Source: Bacillota bacterium
Lineage (GTDB): Bacteria > Bacillota > Negativicutes > Sporomusales > Sporomusaceae
Assembly (NCBI GenBank): GCA_023443285.1
Contig: JAEZVB010000013.1
Coordinates: forward strand, 1 to 49,188
DNA: 49,188 bases
Reading direction: 5' to 3'
Shown here: positions 32,817-41,328 of the stretch, one piece after another
Layout of the letters: every line of letters starts with the position of its first letter
How positions within the stretch are numbered: the first letter of the stretch is position 1
Translations under genes and position numbers: made by a program
The notes under the pieces: generated by a model
Seen by the model: only the letters and a program-made list of their open reading frames with translations
What the model was told of the DNA's origin: nothing
Database searches by the model: none

Positions 32817-33237
32817 CGCATCACCTTCTGTAAAACTTTGGTCCAAATATTATAGCTCCAATGATTTGTACTGGGAAGCAATATGAATACAATAGAGCTG
32901 CAATCTTCCATTGTTTTCACTTGGTAAATGATAATTGACCGAAGTAAGGATATGAGGTGGTATATTGTGCCCTCTTGCATCAGCAAGACGAATGGGTATT
33001 GTTTATGCAAAAGATAGGTTGCAAGTATGCCTCTATTATCTATACAGTAACAGAATGTGTCTGCTGCAGTTCTTGTTTTAGAGACGATAATTACGCTTAT
33101 CTAGTTTTTATAATAAGTAGTTTACCATTACGTCTATATCAGGTGGCTTCTGCTAATGCGTTAACAAACTTCGAGTAGGTGATTGTAGCACAGGCTTATT
33201 ATTAAGTAGATAGTTACCAACTGAATGTCGAGAAATT

Positions 33238-33272
33238 AAAGACCTGCAGCCTAAAAAGGACTACAGGTCTTT
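33238..33272. terminator. isolated hairpin in a gene-poor stretch
   Basis: AAAGACCTGCAG and CTACAGGTCTTT, 12-base arms with one mismatch. From 32850 to 33540 I see no convincing gene: a 73-codon frame at 32957 lacks a ribosome site, and two short frames at 33349 (19 codons) and 33464 (MSDTG then stop) look like debris. Confidence 0.5.
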
Positions 33273-33540
33273 AGTATTTATATGGGTAAGAGACATGTTA
33301 AAGAAAGTTTAGGAAATGTATATATTATAGGTAGAAGTCATTAGAAATGTCAGGCAAGGTTAAGAATTTGCAGTTGCGGTTTGGCGAATTCAAAAATAAT
33401 TGTTAAAAAAGTTCACAAGAACCAGTACTATAGTATGTAATCATTTTATGAAGGAGTAAGTAGATGAGTGACACAGGGTAATTTAGAAGGGAAAGATTGC
33501 AGTTTCAATTTGACAAATTTTAAATTAAAGGAGAAGCAGT

Positions 33541-33918
33541 ATGACAAGAACAGAATATTTGGATAAGGTTTTAGACATTACGGAGATTATATATCCTAGG
33601 GAACGTACCCTTAATGTTTACGGTGAAAAATTGCATATGCTTGATGCTATAGCCCAAAGTTATAATTATATTTTTGTAAAGAGTGATATTGAAAGGCTAG
33701 ATAACTGTTTGAATAGACTTGCAGACAAATTTAGCAGTGAAGAAGACAAAAAGGCAATCCAAAAGTTATATGAAAATGAATATAACAACCTTAGGAATAA
33801 TAGAAACAAAAACTTTATACGCTTTAAGGCAACTTGCAAATCAATAGCTAATGGTAAGTATAATTTACAGGAAGTTGAAGCCCAATTAGTAATGGACAGA
33901 CTATTGAAAGGAAAGTAG
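33541..33918 (+). CDS. hypothetical helical protein, 125 aa
   Basis: ATG with AAAGGAGAAG upstream. Very charged and helical (KFSSEEDKKAIQKLYENEYN), ending QLVMDRLLKGK. No membrane segment or metal motif. It is followed by a strong terminator and so is a single-gene unit. Not recognised; typical of small element-borne genes. Confidence 0.5.
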   Translation: MTRTEYLDKVLDITEIIYPRERTLNVYGEKLHMLDAIAQSYNYIFVKSDIERLDNCLNRLADKFSSEEDKKAIQKLYENEYNNLRNNRNKNFIRFKATCKSIANGKYNLQEVEAQLVMDRLLKGK

Positions 33919-33941
33919 ATTTATCGCACTCCAAATTATAC

Positions 33942-33975
33942 AACCACATGCGTCTAGGCATGTGGTTAAATTTTT
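33942..33975 (+). terminator. terminator after the 125-aa gene
   Basis: AACCACATGC and GCATGTGGTT form a perfect 10-bp stem with a six-base loop, followed by AAATTTTTG. Confidence 0.8.
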
Positions 33976-33984
33976 GTCTAAAAA

Positions 33985-34190
33985 ACATAACGGGTCAGTG
34001 TGAAGGGCAGATGAGGTCGGAACATAAGCAGCGTAAGTGGCAATAAACGGAAGACGTTAATGACCAAAGACACTGCAGCCTCACGGCTGCCAAATAAGGC
34101 AGTGAGCAAAATATATCTTATTTAAAAGAAAAGAAAAAGATGGTGGCTGGGGAGACTTGTCTCCCCAGCAATGTATTTCTTTTTATATAT
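33985..34190. ncRNA. candidate structured RNA
   Basis: A gene-free but hairpin-rich stretch. GGTCA (33993) can pair with TGACC (34061), CAGTGT with ACACTG (34070), GCAGCC with GGCTGC (around a TCAC loop at 34075-34090), and CACTGC with GCAGTG. It closes with an 11-bp perfect stem, GCTGGGGAGAC/GTCTCCCCAGC (34146-34169), then a T-rich run. The composition is much less AT-rich than the flanks. Strand and identity are not known; plus is suggested by the trailing T's. Confidence 0.4.
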
Positions 34191-34210
34191 TTCTTGTTAT
34201 GTATTTATTG

Positions 34211-34316
34211 TTATATACTACTAAAATCGCTTATCCATACCACTAATATTATATTATATACTGCCAAAATACCATGTATGTCGTTTTTGAATAGCAGAGT
34301 GATGTTTTGAATAGCA
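34211..34316. repeat. AT-rich repeat region, possible replication origin or operator
   Basis: TTATATACTACTAAAAT (34211-34227) recurs as TTATATACTGCCAAAAT (34254-34270). TTTTGAATAGCA occurs twice, 20 bases apart (34285-34296, 34305-34316). The stretch 34190-34400 is extremely AT-rich and precedes an excisionase/Rep-like operon, as iterons or operators would. Confidence 0.4.
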
Positions 34317-34421
34317 AACTACAGCATAATTACCAAGATAATATTCCTCTCCTAAAATATTTTGTTAACTTATTATAATACATTGCATTTAATGTATATA
34401 AAAGATAAAGGAGGGGTTCAA

Positions 34422-34607
34422 GTGATAACGTATCATAATGAATTTTATAAGCCTGCAGATATTGCAAAAAAGATTGGTGTCACACGACAAAAGGTCTATA
34501 ACGAAATCAGAACAGGACGGTTGGATTGCGTCCGAATTGGAAATGCAGTGAGAGTCACGGATAAACAATTGAATAAATATTTAAATGGAGGTCAAGACGA
34601 TGAGTAA
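34422..34607 (+). CDS. excisionase-family helix-turn-helix protein
   Basis: About 61 residues from a GTG with AAAGGAGGGG upstream; the 20 extra codons of the longer frame are rejected because the ribosome site lies within them. FYKPADIAKKIGVTRQKVYN and GRLDCVRIGNAVRVTDKQLN are the winged helix of the excisionase/MerR-like HTH_17 family. Such proteins direct excision of integrated elements or regulate element genes. Its end overlaps the start of the Rep-like gene (ATGAGTAA), so they are translationally coupled. Confidence 0.75.
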   Translation: MITYHNEFYKPADIAKKIGVTRQKVYNEIRTGRLDCVRIGNAVRVTDKQLNKYLNGGQDDE

Positions 34608-35214
34608 AAAAATTGATGATATACGCATACCAAACTATGTAATTCAAAGTAATGTTATAAGTGAGGCTGCTAAATTCGTTTATTTTATTTTGCTTTATTA
34701 CAGAAATGAGAAGACGAATAGTTGCTTTCCAAGTCAGAAAACATTAGCAAAGGAGTTTGGCTTCACTCAAAAGTACTTCTCGAAATATATTAAAGAACTT
34801 GAAAGGGCTGGCTTAATTATAATCTGTAAGCAAAACAGAGGTGGTACCTACAAAAACAATGCCTACTTTTTTAAAAACTATAATGTAGAAAGAGACTTCA
34901 CCTTAATATATAAAGACGCGTTACGAAAGGTGATAAATAAAGAGAGAAGCAAGGAAGAACTAATGCTATACATTAAGACACGAAGATGGGTTAATAACGA
35001 AAAACTAATAGCTAAAGGTCTGACCAAAGCACAAGTAAGGCGTTATAGCGGTGTAACGGCAAAGCTCATGGAAAAGGCGTGGGGTAAAATTACTGACGGT
35101 GAGTTAATTACTGTGTCGTATAGAGATAATGAATTCACTTTTGATATGGAGATGTCATTTGATATGAAACAGCAAAGTAAGCGAAAAATAGATATTGAAA
35201 ATAGAGGTGCATAA
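34600..35214 (+). CDS. winged-helix replication-initiator-like protein
   Basis: About 204 residues. The first 90 form a winged helix-turn-helix (CFPSQKTLAKEFGFTQKYFS, then KYIKELERAGLI) as found at the N-terminus of plasmid RepA-like initiators and phage replisome organisers. The C-terminal half is charged and helical, with no ATPase motif. ATG 34600 follows GGAGGT. With the coupled excisionase gene and repeats upstream, it may control replication or maintenance of the excised element. Regulatory function is an alternative. Confidence 0.6.
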   Translation: MSKKIDDIRIPNYVIQSNVISEAAKFVYFILLYYRNEKTNSCFPSQKTLAKEFGFTQKYFSKYIKELERAGLIIICKQNRGGTYKNNAYFFKNYNVERDFTLIYKDALRKVINKERSKEELMLYIKTRRWVNNEKLIAKGLTKAQVRRYSGVTAKLMEKAWGKITDGELITVSYRDNEFTFDMEMSFDMKQQSKRKIDIENRGA

Positions 35215-35215
35215 T

Positions 35216-35527
35216 ATGTATTTTGAATTATTAGATGATGGGATAAACGTAGTAGTGCGTAAATATGTTTGGTTTATGGCTGTTGAGAATGCGGGCGATT
35301 ATACCAAATTACCTAATTATAAGGGAGATAATATCTTTTGTACTTGGTCATGTAAAAATATGCATGAAGCTAATAGTATATTATTCCCATTGATTATTAG
35401 TGAAGCAGACATTAGTTGTAAGAAAGATTTCGGGATTGTAACTCAAGATGGTGTATTTGTTGGAGACCCTTGGCTTTCTTATAAACGAGATAAAACAGGA
35501 AGGCCTGTCATTTCCTTAAAACTGTGA
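35216..35527 (+). CDS. hypothetical protein, 103 aa
   Basis: Starts two bases after the Rep-like gene at ATG 35216 with AGAGGTG upstream. It opens MYFELLDDGINVVVRKYVWF and has several aromatic residues and three cysteines (FCTWSCKN, SCKKD). No membrane helix or known motif. Third gene of the excisionase/Rep operon. The 160 bases after it hold two copies of ACATGTAAA (35538, 35611) and a TATAAT at 35582. Confidence 0.5.
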   Translation: MYFELLDDGINVVVRKYVWFMAVENAGDYTKLPNYKGDNIFCTWSCKNMHEANSILFPLIISEADISCKKDFGIVTQDGVFVGDPWLSYKRDKTGRPVISLKL

Positions 35528-35687
35528 AAGTGTAAAACATGTAAAAAAGTTAAGTTTCGGGAAATATTACACGTTGGTAGGTATAATGTCGATTACTGTA
35601 GAATTCAAACATGTAAAGTAGTGTAAGCATTAAAGTGTTACTGTAAATAGGTAACATTTTTTTTATGATAAATGGGGAGAAAAAAAT

Positions 35688-36875
35688 ATGCAGTATAATG
35701 ACTTAGCAAATATTTTTCCAATGATGTCTAATGACGAATTTGCAGCCCTGGTTGAAGATATTAGGTCAAACGGGCAATTGACCCCGATTCTTATTGACCA
35801 AGACGGTAAAATTTTAGATGGACGCAACAGATGGAGGGCATGTCAGCACATTGGTATACAGCCGAAAGTGAAGACGGTTGACTCGAAAGAGAACTTGGTC
35901 AATCTCGTCCTATCCTTGAATCTTCATCGTAGACATTTGAGTAGTAGTCAAAAGGCAGTTGTAGCTTTAAGTATATTACCGTTACTGCAAGTAGAGGCAA
36001 AAAAACGTCAGCAATTAGCTGGAGGCGACAAAAAAAACTCCAATTATAAACAACCTACTACGCTTCCTCAAAATTTTGAGGAAGCGAAAAAGACAGACGG
36101 AGAAGCAGCTGAAATAGCAGCTAAGTTGGCAGGAACAAACCGTCAATTTCTATATGACGTGAAGAAAATTGCAGCAAAAAGCCCCAATCTCATTCAAAAT
36201 ATACGTGACGGTGAAATCAATATTAGAGATGCCAAGTGGATAGTTACTCTAGAAAGCGAAGAACTGCAGCAAAGGGTTATTGAAAAAGTAAAGCAGGGAG
36301 TTGACGTTAGGGCTGCAAGAGCAGAAGTAATAAAGGAGACAACGCCAGTACCTGAATTCCCTAAAGGAAAGTATCGTGTCATTTACGCGGATTGCCCGTG
36401 GCAAAGTGAAGGGGAGCCGTTACCAGATAGGGTAACAATGCCAAGTGATATTTATCCGACAATGACCGTTGAGGAAATATGCAACTTGCCCGTTAAAGAT
36501 ATAGCTGACAATAATGCAGTATTATTTTTTTGGGCGACGAGCTATCATTTACAGTATGCGTTTGAAATTATTGCAGCGTGGGGATTCAATTATAAGAGTT
36601 CCTTCATATGGAATAAAACTGGAGGTAGACATCTTGGATACTATTCATTCCTTAATCATGAAATTTTGCTCCTTGCAACTAAGGGCGTAAATATGTTGCC
36701 ACAAGGTGTTAAATTCGATAGTGTTATTTCATTTAAGAAAACCCAGCATTCTAAAAAACCAGGCTACTTCCGTGACATGATAGACCAAATGTATCCTACT
36801 GGAAATAGGATTGAATTATTCGCCAGAAGGCGATACAAAAATTGGGATTGTTTCGGCAATCAAATAGAGGATTAG
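35688..36875 (+). CDS. ParB/RepB-domain-MT-A70 adenine methyltransferase fusion
   Basis: 395 residues in two parts. Residues 1-95 are a ParB/Srx-like nuclease-fold domain (MMSNDEFAALVEDIRSNGQL, ILDGRNRWRACQHIGI), followed by a helix-turn-helix-like linker. Residues 225-385 are an MT-A70 SAM-dependent N6-adenine methyltransferase. The catalytic motif, usually DPPW, reads DCPW at 235-238. WNKTGGRHLGYYSFLNHEI and FARRRYKNWDCFGN are further family motifs. Element-borne methylases of this type may protect the element from restriction or mark its origin. No partner nuclease is adjacent. It ends at a strong shared terminator. Confidence 0.82.
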   Translation: MQYNDLANIFPMMSNDEFAALVEDIRSNGQLTPILIDQDGKILDGRNRWRACQHIGIQPKVKTVDSKENLVNLVLSLNLHRRHLSSSQKAVVALSILPLLQVEAKKRQQLAGGDKKNSNYKQPTTLPQNFEEAKKTDGEAAEIAAKLAGTNRQFLYDVKKIAAKSPNLIQNIRDGEINIRDAKWIVTLESEELQQRVIEKVKQGVDVRAARAEVIKETTPVPEFPKGKYRVIYADCPWQSEGEPLPDRVTMPSDIYPTMTVEEICNLPVKDIADNNAVLFFWATSYHLQYAFEIIAAWGFNYKSSFIWNKTGGRHLGYYSFLNHEILLLATKGVNMLPQGVKFDSVISFKKTQHSKKPGYFRDMIDQMYPTGNRIELFARRRYKNWDCFGNQIED

Positions 36876-36883
36876 GGATGAGA

Positions 36884-36912
36884 AAAGGAGCAATCAAATT
36901 GATTGCTCCTTT
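36884..36912. terminator. bidirectional terminator
   Basis: A 13-bp perfect stem (AAAGGAGCAATCA) with a three-base loop between the methyltransferase gene and the convergent zinc-ribbon gene. Confidence 0.85.
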
Positions 36913-36928
36913 GACATAATAATTGCCG

Positions 36929-37081
36929 TTAGAAACTCTTATAGTTGTTGCAACCGCATGCTGGACAAGAGCCAGTAATACCTGCACATTGGCTGCAGTA
37001 AACCGTTCCACACTCACTGCATTTCTTCAGCATCGTTGTTGGATTATCATTACTGCAAGTTGGGCATTTACGATTAGACAT
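36929..37081 (-). CDS. small double zinc-ribbon protein, 50 aa
   Basis: Read leftward from ATG 37081 with TGGAGGAATA upstream, the frame encodes 50 residues. Four cysteine pairs are evenly spaced: CPTC (6, 9), CSEC (21, 24), CSQC (29, 32) and CPACGC (39, 42, 44). Basic and polar otherwise. This should bind two zinc ions. Proteins like this can be nucleic-acid adaptors or antirestriction or transcription factors of phages. The ribosome site, complete frame and terminator make it a real gene. Confidence 0.7.
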   Translation of the reverse strand: MSNRKCPTCSNDNPTTMLKKCSECGTVYCSQCAGITGSCPACGCNNYKSF

Positions 37082-37185
37082 TTAATTATTCCTCCAATAA
37101 AGTTAATTTGAATTCCCACATAACCAGTACCAGAGGTAGTAAGAAGAATCCTCCTGGTTTTTCCAAAAATAGCTTCACTATTCTG

Positions 37186-37342
37186 GTTTTGAGGAGTTAT
37201 AATAGTGGTCCATTATTAGACAAAACCTTAATGGAAATGTCTAATTTATTAAATGATTTTGATGGTGGAATAGTCAATAAATCCTGACTTCATTGTTTTG
37301 AGGAAACGGAATATTAGACAATCTTTTACTATTTTGTCTAAT
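37186..37342. repeat. inverted and direct repeats before the second recombinase
   Basis: ATTAGACA and TGTCTAAT occur as two inverted pairs: 37215-37222/37238-37245 (15 bases between) and 37313-37320/37335-37342 (14 bases between). Each pair is preceded by GTTTTGAGGA (37186-37195, 37295-37304). They lie just before the recombinase start at 37361, as recombination sites or operators would. Confidence 0.6.
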
Positions 37343-37360
37343 GGTATGGGAGGTTGCAAA

Positions 37361-38032
37361 GTGGGGCGGAGAAAAATTGAGATTATCGATGTTGACGCGG
37401 AAGTTATTGGCAATGGTAATGACACGACTTTAGTTACAGCAAGACCGAGGGCACAATTAGTAAAAGTAAAGCGTCCGCAGCAAAGACGGCAAGAGGAAAC
37501 CATTAAATACTTCTCAAGGGAAGAACTACGAAGAATATTAAGCATTGAGAACAAAGCAAACGATTATAAAAGCTGGTTCTTATGCTATTTCTTAACACAT
37601 ACCGCATGTCGCATTAGCGAAGCGGTAAGTACCTATTTTTCTGATATAAATTGGGATGCTAAGACTATTAAAATTAGAACTCTTAAACGAAATAATCATT
37701 GGCGAATTATTCCGCTTCAGGAGCAAGTATTGAACGAAATAATTATTTGGCAAAAGAGAAACCATTTATCTGATAACGACCCGATATTTTCATATGGAAG
37801 AAAGATGGCGGATATACGCATAAAAAGACTATGCAACATAGCAGGTTTTAATGATGAAAGGTGTCATTGTCATAGCTTTCGTCACAGTTGGGCTGTAAAT
37901 GCCATAAGTCAATCGGTTCCCATCTCAATAGTTTCTCAGGTTTTAGGACATAGCAATATACTGACTACAACTATCTATCTGAAACTATGTGGTGACGGTG
38001 TAAGAACATTTATAAATAAAATTGAATGGTAG
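37361..38032 (+). CDS. tyrosine recombinase, Xer/short type
   Basis: About 223 residues from a GTG behind GGGAGGTT; ATG 37298 lacks a ribosome site. It has a short N-terminal domain and a complete catalytic domain: HTACRISEAV (Arg I), HSFRHSWAVN (H-x-x-R), QVLGHSNILTTTIYLKL (His/Trp position and the nucleophile Tyr). Unlike the left-end integrase it is intact. It may resolve multimers, act on the ATTAGACA repeats upstream, or mobilise the element. A small gene follows nine bases on. Confidence 0.82.
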   Translation: MGRRKIEIIDVDAEVIGNGNDTTLVTARPRAQLVKVKRPQQRRQEETIKYFSREELRRILSIENKANDYKSWFLCYFLTHTACRISEAVSTYFSDINWDAKTIKIRTLKRNNHWRIIPLQEQVLNEIIIWQKRNHLSDNDPIFSYGRKMADIRIKRLCNIAGFNDERCHCHSFRHSWAVNAISQSVPISIVSQVLGHSNILTTTIYLKLCGDGVRTFINKIEW

Positions 38033-38041
38033 GAGATTGTG

Positions 38042-38356
38042 ATGGCAGCAATTTTTGAACATGTTGAAGGATGGGTTAGACAAATCACATTCCTTGGGAG
38101 ATACTGTATAATTGCAATATATGAGCGAGAGCCAAGAATTTTAACAGGTTTGACACAAAGGATTATACTTGACACTGATGCTTGGCGTATTGTCGTAATT
38201 AACAAGGATGCCAAAGGAGCAACGTATATTTTTAGCTTAGATTTAAATCGAGTGCTATATTCTTCAATAAAAATATTAGCTAAGGAAAATGGAATTCTTA
38301 TGTATGATGGTTCAAAACCTACTAATGGAGAGCTTACTATGCAATATTTGAATTAA
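38042..38356 (+). CDS. hypothetical protein, 104 aa
   Basis: ATG 38042 follows AGGAGATTGTG. Mixed alpha/beta composition (GRYCIIAIYEREPRILTGL, then LDTDAWRIVVIN). No recognised motif, membrane helix or metal site. Immediately downstream of the recombinase gene and probably co-transcribed with it. Confidence 0.5.
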   Translation: MAAIFEHVEGWVRQITFLGRYCIIAIYEREPRILTGLTQRIILDTDAWRIVVINKDAKGATYIFSLDLNRVLYSSIKILAKENGILMYDGSKPTNGELTMQYLN

Positions 38357-38452
38357 ACTGAAAAAAGCACTTAAAATTGCCTACATGTTAATACTACCCT
38401 TTAAATTTTATGAAAAAATTTGAGCACTATTTTTTGAGTAAAGGGTGAAGAT

Positions 38453-38812
38453 ATGACGGAGAATGATAAGTATGAATCGTTAGAAGACAGATTTGGAATT
38501 GAGAAATTAGATATTACAAACAGAGCGTTTGCAGGTACTTACATTGAAGGGAAAATATATTGTGCAACTGAACATATAGCAGCAATGCGACAATGCCAGG
38601 AACCGCTAAGTAATAGAATGGCATTTTTACATTTGATTAAAAATAATGACAAGCTAATTTGTTTTGTTGACGCTATTGCAATATATAAAGTACCCATTGA
38701 CGAGGTTGTTGACGTTATCGTTGCACAGATGAAAGAAATATCAGAGGTTTATTTATTTCGTTACCCCGATAAGATAACGTTGTTATACAAGGCTATGTCA
38801 ATTGAGGCATAG
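38453..38812 (+). CDS. hypothetical protein, 119 aa
   Basis: ATG after AAAGGGTGA. Acidic at the start (MTENDKYESLEDRFGIEK), then a beta/alpha stretch (LICFVDAIAIYKVPIDEVVD). No motif known to me. It ends at 38812; the 150 bases that follow hold nothing but a possible TTGTTATAC run. Confidence 0.5.
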   Translation: MTENDKYESLEDRFGIEKLDITNRAFAGTYIEGKIYCATEHIAAMRQCQEPLSNRMAFLHLIKNNDKLICFVDAIAIYKVPIDEVVDVIVAQMKEISEVYLFRYPDKITLLYKAMSIEA

Positions 38813-38964
38813 CTTTTTGTTGTTTTTGCAACTACGGCAGGTTCTTTGTTATACCTCTAGAGTGTTATGTATAACAAATTTTTGTCGCATTTGCTAACCC
38901 AAAGAGGAAATTAATGGAATATTGCCGAATTTATCTTTAGAAACATATGCGATGGGGTGTCTCT

Positions 38965-40479
38965 ATGAATAATTGGTTTATTGTGCATGATATACAAGCT
39001 TATAATGAAGGGCTTCAAGCTGATGGCTCTAATACAATTGGCTTTGAGGAAACAACCCATAATGTTAATAATATAGAAGTAGGAGACAAGATAATTTATT
39101 ACTTCAAAGGTGATTGTACAATAAAAGGAATATATATAGTTAAACCCAAGCCGTGGAGAAGAGTAAAAGGTTGGACAAGTTCAAAACAAATTGATATTAC
39201 TCCGATTATGGAATTAAAAGAGCCTTGTAATTTTAAAGAGTTAATATCATCATTAGATTTATTTAAAGGTCTAAAAAGATGGCAAGTAGCAATCCAAGGT
39301 ACAAATGGCATTAGAAATATATCCGAAAGCGATTTTGTAAAAATCGAAGAACATATAAAGAAACATCTATCAAGTGCCAATGATTTAAATTTGAAGGATA
39401 AAAGATTATATCCTATTTATTTACCCGTTCCTAAGCCTGTTAGTCGTGATAGAGAGTTTAAGAGTGTTTCCGAACGTGAAAGAGATGAAATTGTGTATAA
39501 GTACCTTTTTGAGGGGCAGTCCCATCGTTGGTTGGATGAGAATGTGTTGAATGCAAATTCAAACTATACACGTGGTTATACTTCAATGGGAGTGCTTCAT
39601 CACCTCGGGTTAATGGGAGAACATAAAGGTCTGCTTGATGGCATATCAGTTCAAGAAGCAATAACATATATGTTGCAACAAAGTAAGACGGAATTTAAAG
39701 CTATAATTTTATCATTATTGAGGTATTCAGAAGGAATATATTCAGACGGTAACTTAGACTTCTTTCAAGTAAATGAGGATTTCTCAAAATTATATAAAAA
39801 TATTGGTATTTCACAGTATACTGACGGTGTTCGAATAAATAAGGAATATCACGATATTTATAATCCGCCTGAATCTCCTTACTACGTAAAACGTGGAGAA
39901 GCAAGACCAATTATGGTTTTGTTTAATAATAAGGTGTTTGAAGCAGAGTATCGATTTGAAGACCAAGAGGATAAGACACTACAATTGCAAAGTATACGTT
40001 TTAAGAAGGCGTTAAAGGAAGAGTTTAAAAATGTATTTCCTGAGCCACAAGGACGATTTTATATACAATGTGGCAGAGATTTAAACCATTTTATATTTAC
40101 CGTTGAACCATTATTCTTAGATGATGACATAAGTAATAACGGGGACGATGAATATTCAGAGGGCAATGAAGCATATCGGTTACACCGAATTTGGGAACGT
40201 AAACCAGAAGTCGTTAAGAAGGCAAAAGATAGGTTTCATAAAAAACATGGTCGATTATTTTGTGAGGCATGCGGATTTGATTTTCTGGAAAGCTATGGCG
40301 ATAGAGGGAACATGTTTATCGAAGGGCATCATACTAAACTAGTAAGTGCGATGAAAGAAGGAGAAAAAACCAAAGTTGAGGATATTGCGTTGTTATGCTC
40401 TAATTGTCATAGAATGATTCATAAAAAACCTATTATTTCTGTTAAGGAGTTAGCAGAATTAATAAATAGTCAAATTTGA
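38965..40479 (+). CDS. EVE-like-HNH endonuclease, type IV-like restriction candidate
   Basis: 504 residues. The N-terminal 110 resemble an EVE/PUA-like domain that reads modified bases (WFIVHDIQAYNEGLQADG, then VGDKIIYYFKGDCTIKGIYI). A central helical region follows (RGYTSMGVLHHLGLMG). The end is an HNH nuclease with a zinc knuckle: CEACGFDFLE near residue 437, the catalytic IEGHHTK, and CSNCHRMIHKKP. Modified-DNA readers fused to HNH nucleases act as methyl-dependent restriction enzymes. ATG 38965 follows GATGGGGTG. The stop (TGA) is followed in the same frame by the truncated gene at 40480. Confidence 0.78.
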   Translation: MNNWFIVHDIQAYNEGLQADGSNTIGFEETTHNVNNIEVGDKIIYYFKGDCTIKGIYIVKPKPWRRVKGWTSSKQIDITPIMELKEPCNFKELISSLDLFKGLKRWQVAIQGTNGIRNISESDFVKIEEHIKKHLSSANDLNLKDKRLYPIYLPVPKPVSRDREFKSVSERERDEIVYKYLFEGQSHRWLDENVLNANSNYTRGYTSMGVLHHLGLMGEHKGLLDGISVQEAITYMLQQSKTEFKAIILSLLRYSEGIYSDGNLDFFQVNEDFSKLYKNIGISQYTDGVRINKEYHDIYNPPESPYYVKRGEARPIMVLFNNKVFEAEYRFEDQEDKTLQLQSIRFKKALKEEFKNVFPEPQGRFYIQCGRDLNHFIFTVEPLFLDDDISNNGDDEYSEGNEAYRLHRIWERKPEVVKKAKDRFHKKHGRLFCEACGFDFLESYGDRGNMFIEGHHTKLVSAMKEGEKTKVEDIALLCSNCHRMIHKKPIISVKELAELINSQI

Positions 40480-41238
40480 CGGCGAAAAGAGGCAGCCGCA
40501 GCAATTGAAAGATATCATGAATTTTTTATAAGGGTTGTTGCAATACAAAATAAGTTACCTGTAGACAAGTTAGATGATATGTGGAGATTGATATCTAATC
40601 AGTCAGAAAGACAACTTGGAACTTTCTATATAACATACCTCAATGAATTTAAGAGCGTACCGCCTAATTTTGTTGAAAAATATGCAGCGTTTAGAAATAA
40701 GGTGATTCATAAGGGCTACATTCCATTGCATATAGAGGCAAGGCAGTATGCTGAGGAGGCATTTAAGTATATTCTAAATAGCTTACACGAACTTAGGCGG
40801 AGTTATGCCGATAGTATTAGGCAATTAACGTTAATAAATTTACAACAAGCCATTCCGCCTGATAATAAGCTACCTATATCCACTATGGCAAATAGTTCAG
40901 TGCTAGCCTTAATCTCGGGAGAGGAAGATTGGGAAAATCGAAGCTTCGATAAGGTATTGAATGAGTTCAGAGAACGCAGAGAAATGCTTAAGCAACTTCC
41001 TAACCACCAATTGTTATTGACTCATAATGCTGAGCATAATGCGAAGAAGGCAGTCTATAGAGCACACTTTGACCCTACTAATGGAAAGATACTGGGGTTT
41101 TATCCTTCAATAATCGATTATTCAGCAATTCCAGAACCCTATATTAACTTAACCTATGAAGAGTGGCAGGAGTGTATAAAAAATCAAGGTAGTTATATGG
41201 TTGACACAGTTGAAAATAAGCTAGTATATAACAGATAG
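40480..41238 (+). pseudogene. 5'-truncated gene with a HEPN-like segment
   Basis: An open frame begins right after, and in the same frame as, the stop of the HNH gene. The first in-frame ATG (40579) lacks a ribosome site, while coding-like text (AAAAIERYHEFFIRVVAIQN) starts earlier. The piece YAAFRNKVIHKGYIPLHIEA, near its middle, has the R-N-x-x-x-H of HEPN domains and long helices around it. The N-terminal part of the parent protein seems lost. The remaining C-terminus looks intact. HEPN RNases or abortive-infection proteins are common in defence islands. Confidence 0.55.
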
Positions 41239-41328
41239 AATGAAACTTATTGAAAGTGTATTCTTTTATGAAAGTAATTTTGATGGTGCACTTTAAACCG
41301 AGGATTAATTTGATGGGAGGTCTTTTGA

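Noticed and set aside
32957..33178. 73-codon open frame in a gap of Element A
   Set aside because: No ribosome site, odd cysteine- and tyrosine-rich composition, and no coding look; treated as non-coding.
33464..33481. Mini-frame MSDTG with a strong AAGGAG site
   Set aside because: Too short to support; another frame continues with protein-like text, so it is more likely a frameshifted remnant than a leader peptide.
33985..34100. SRP RNA
   Set aside because: Only a short string resembles the SRP tip (GGTCGGAACATAAGCAGC); the long flanking helix is missing.
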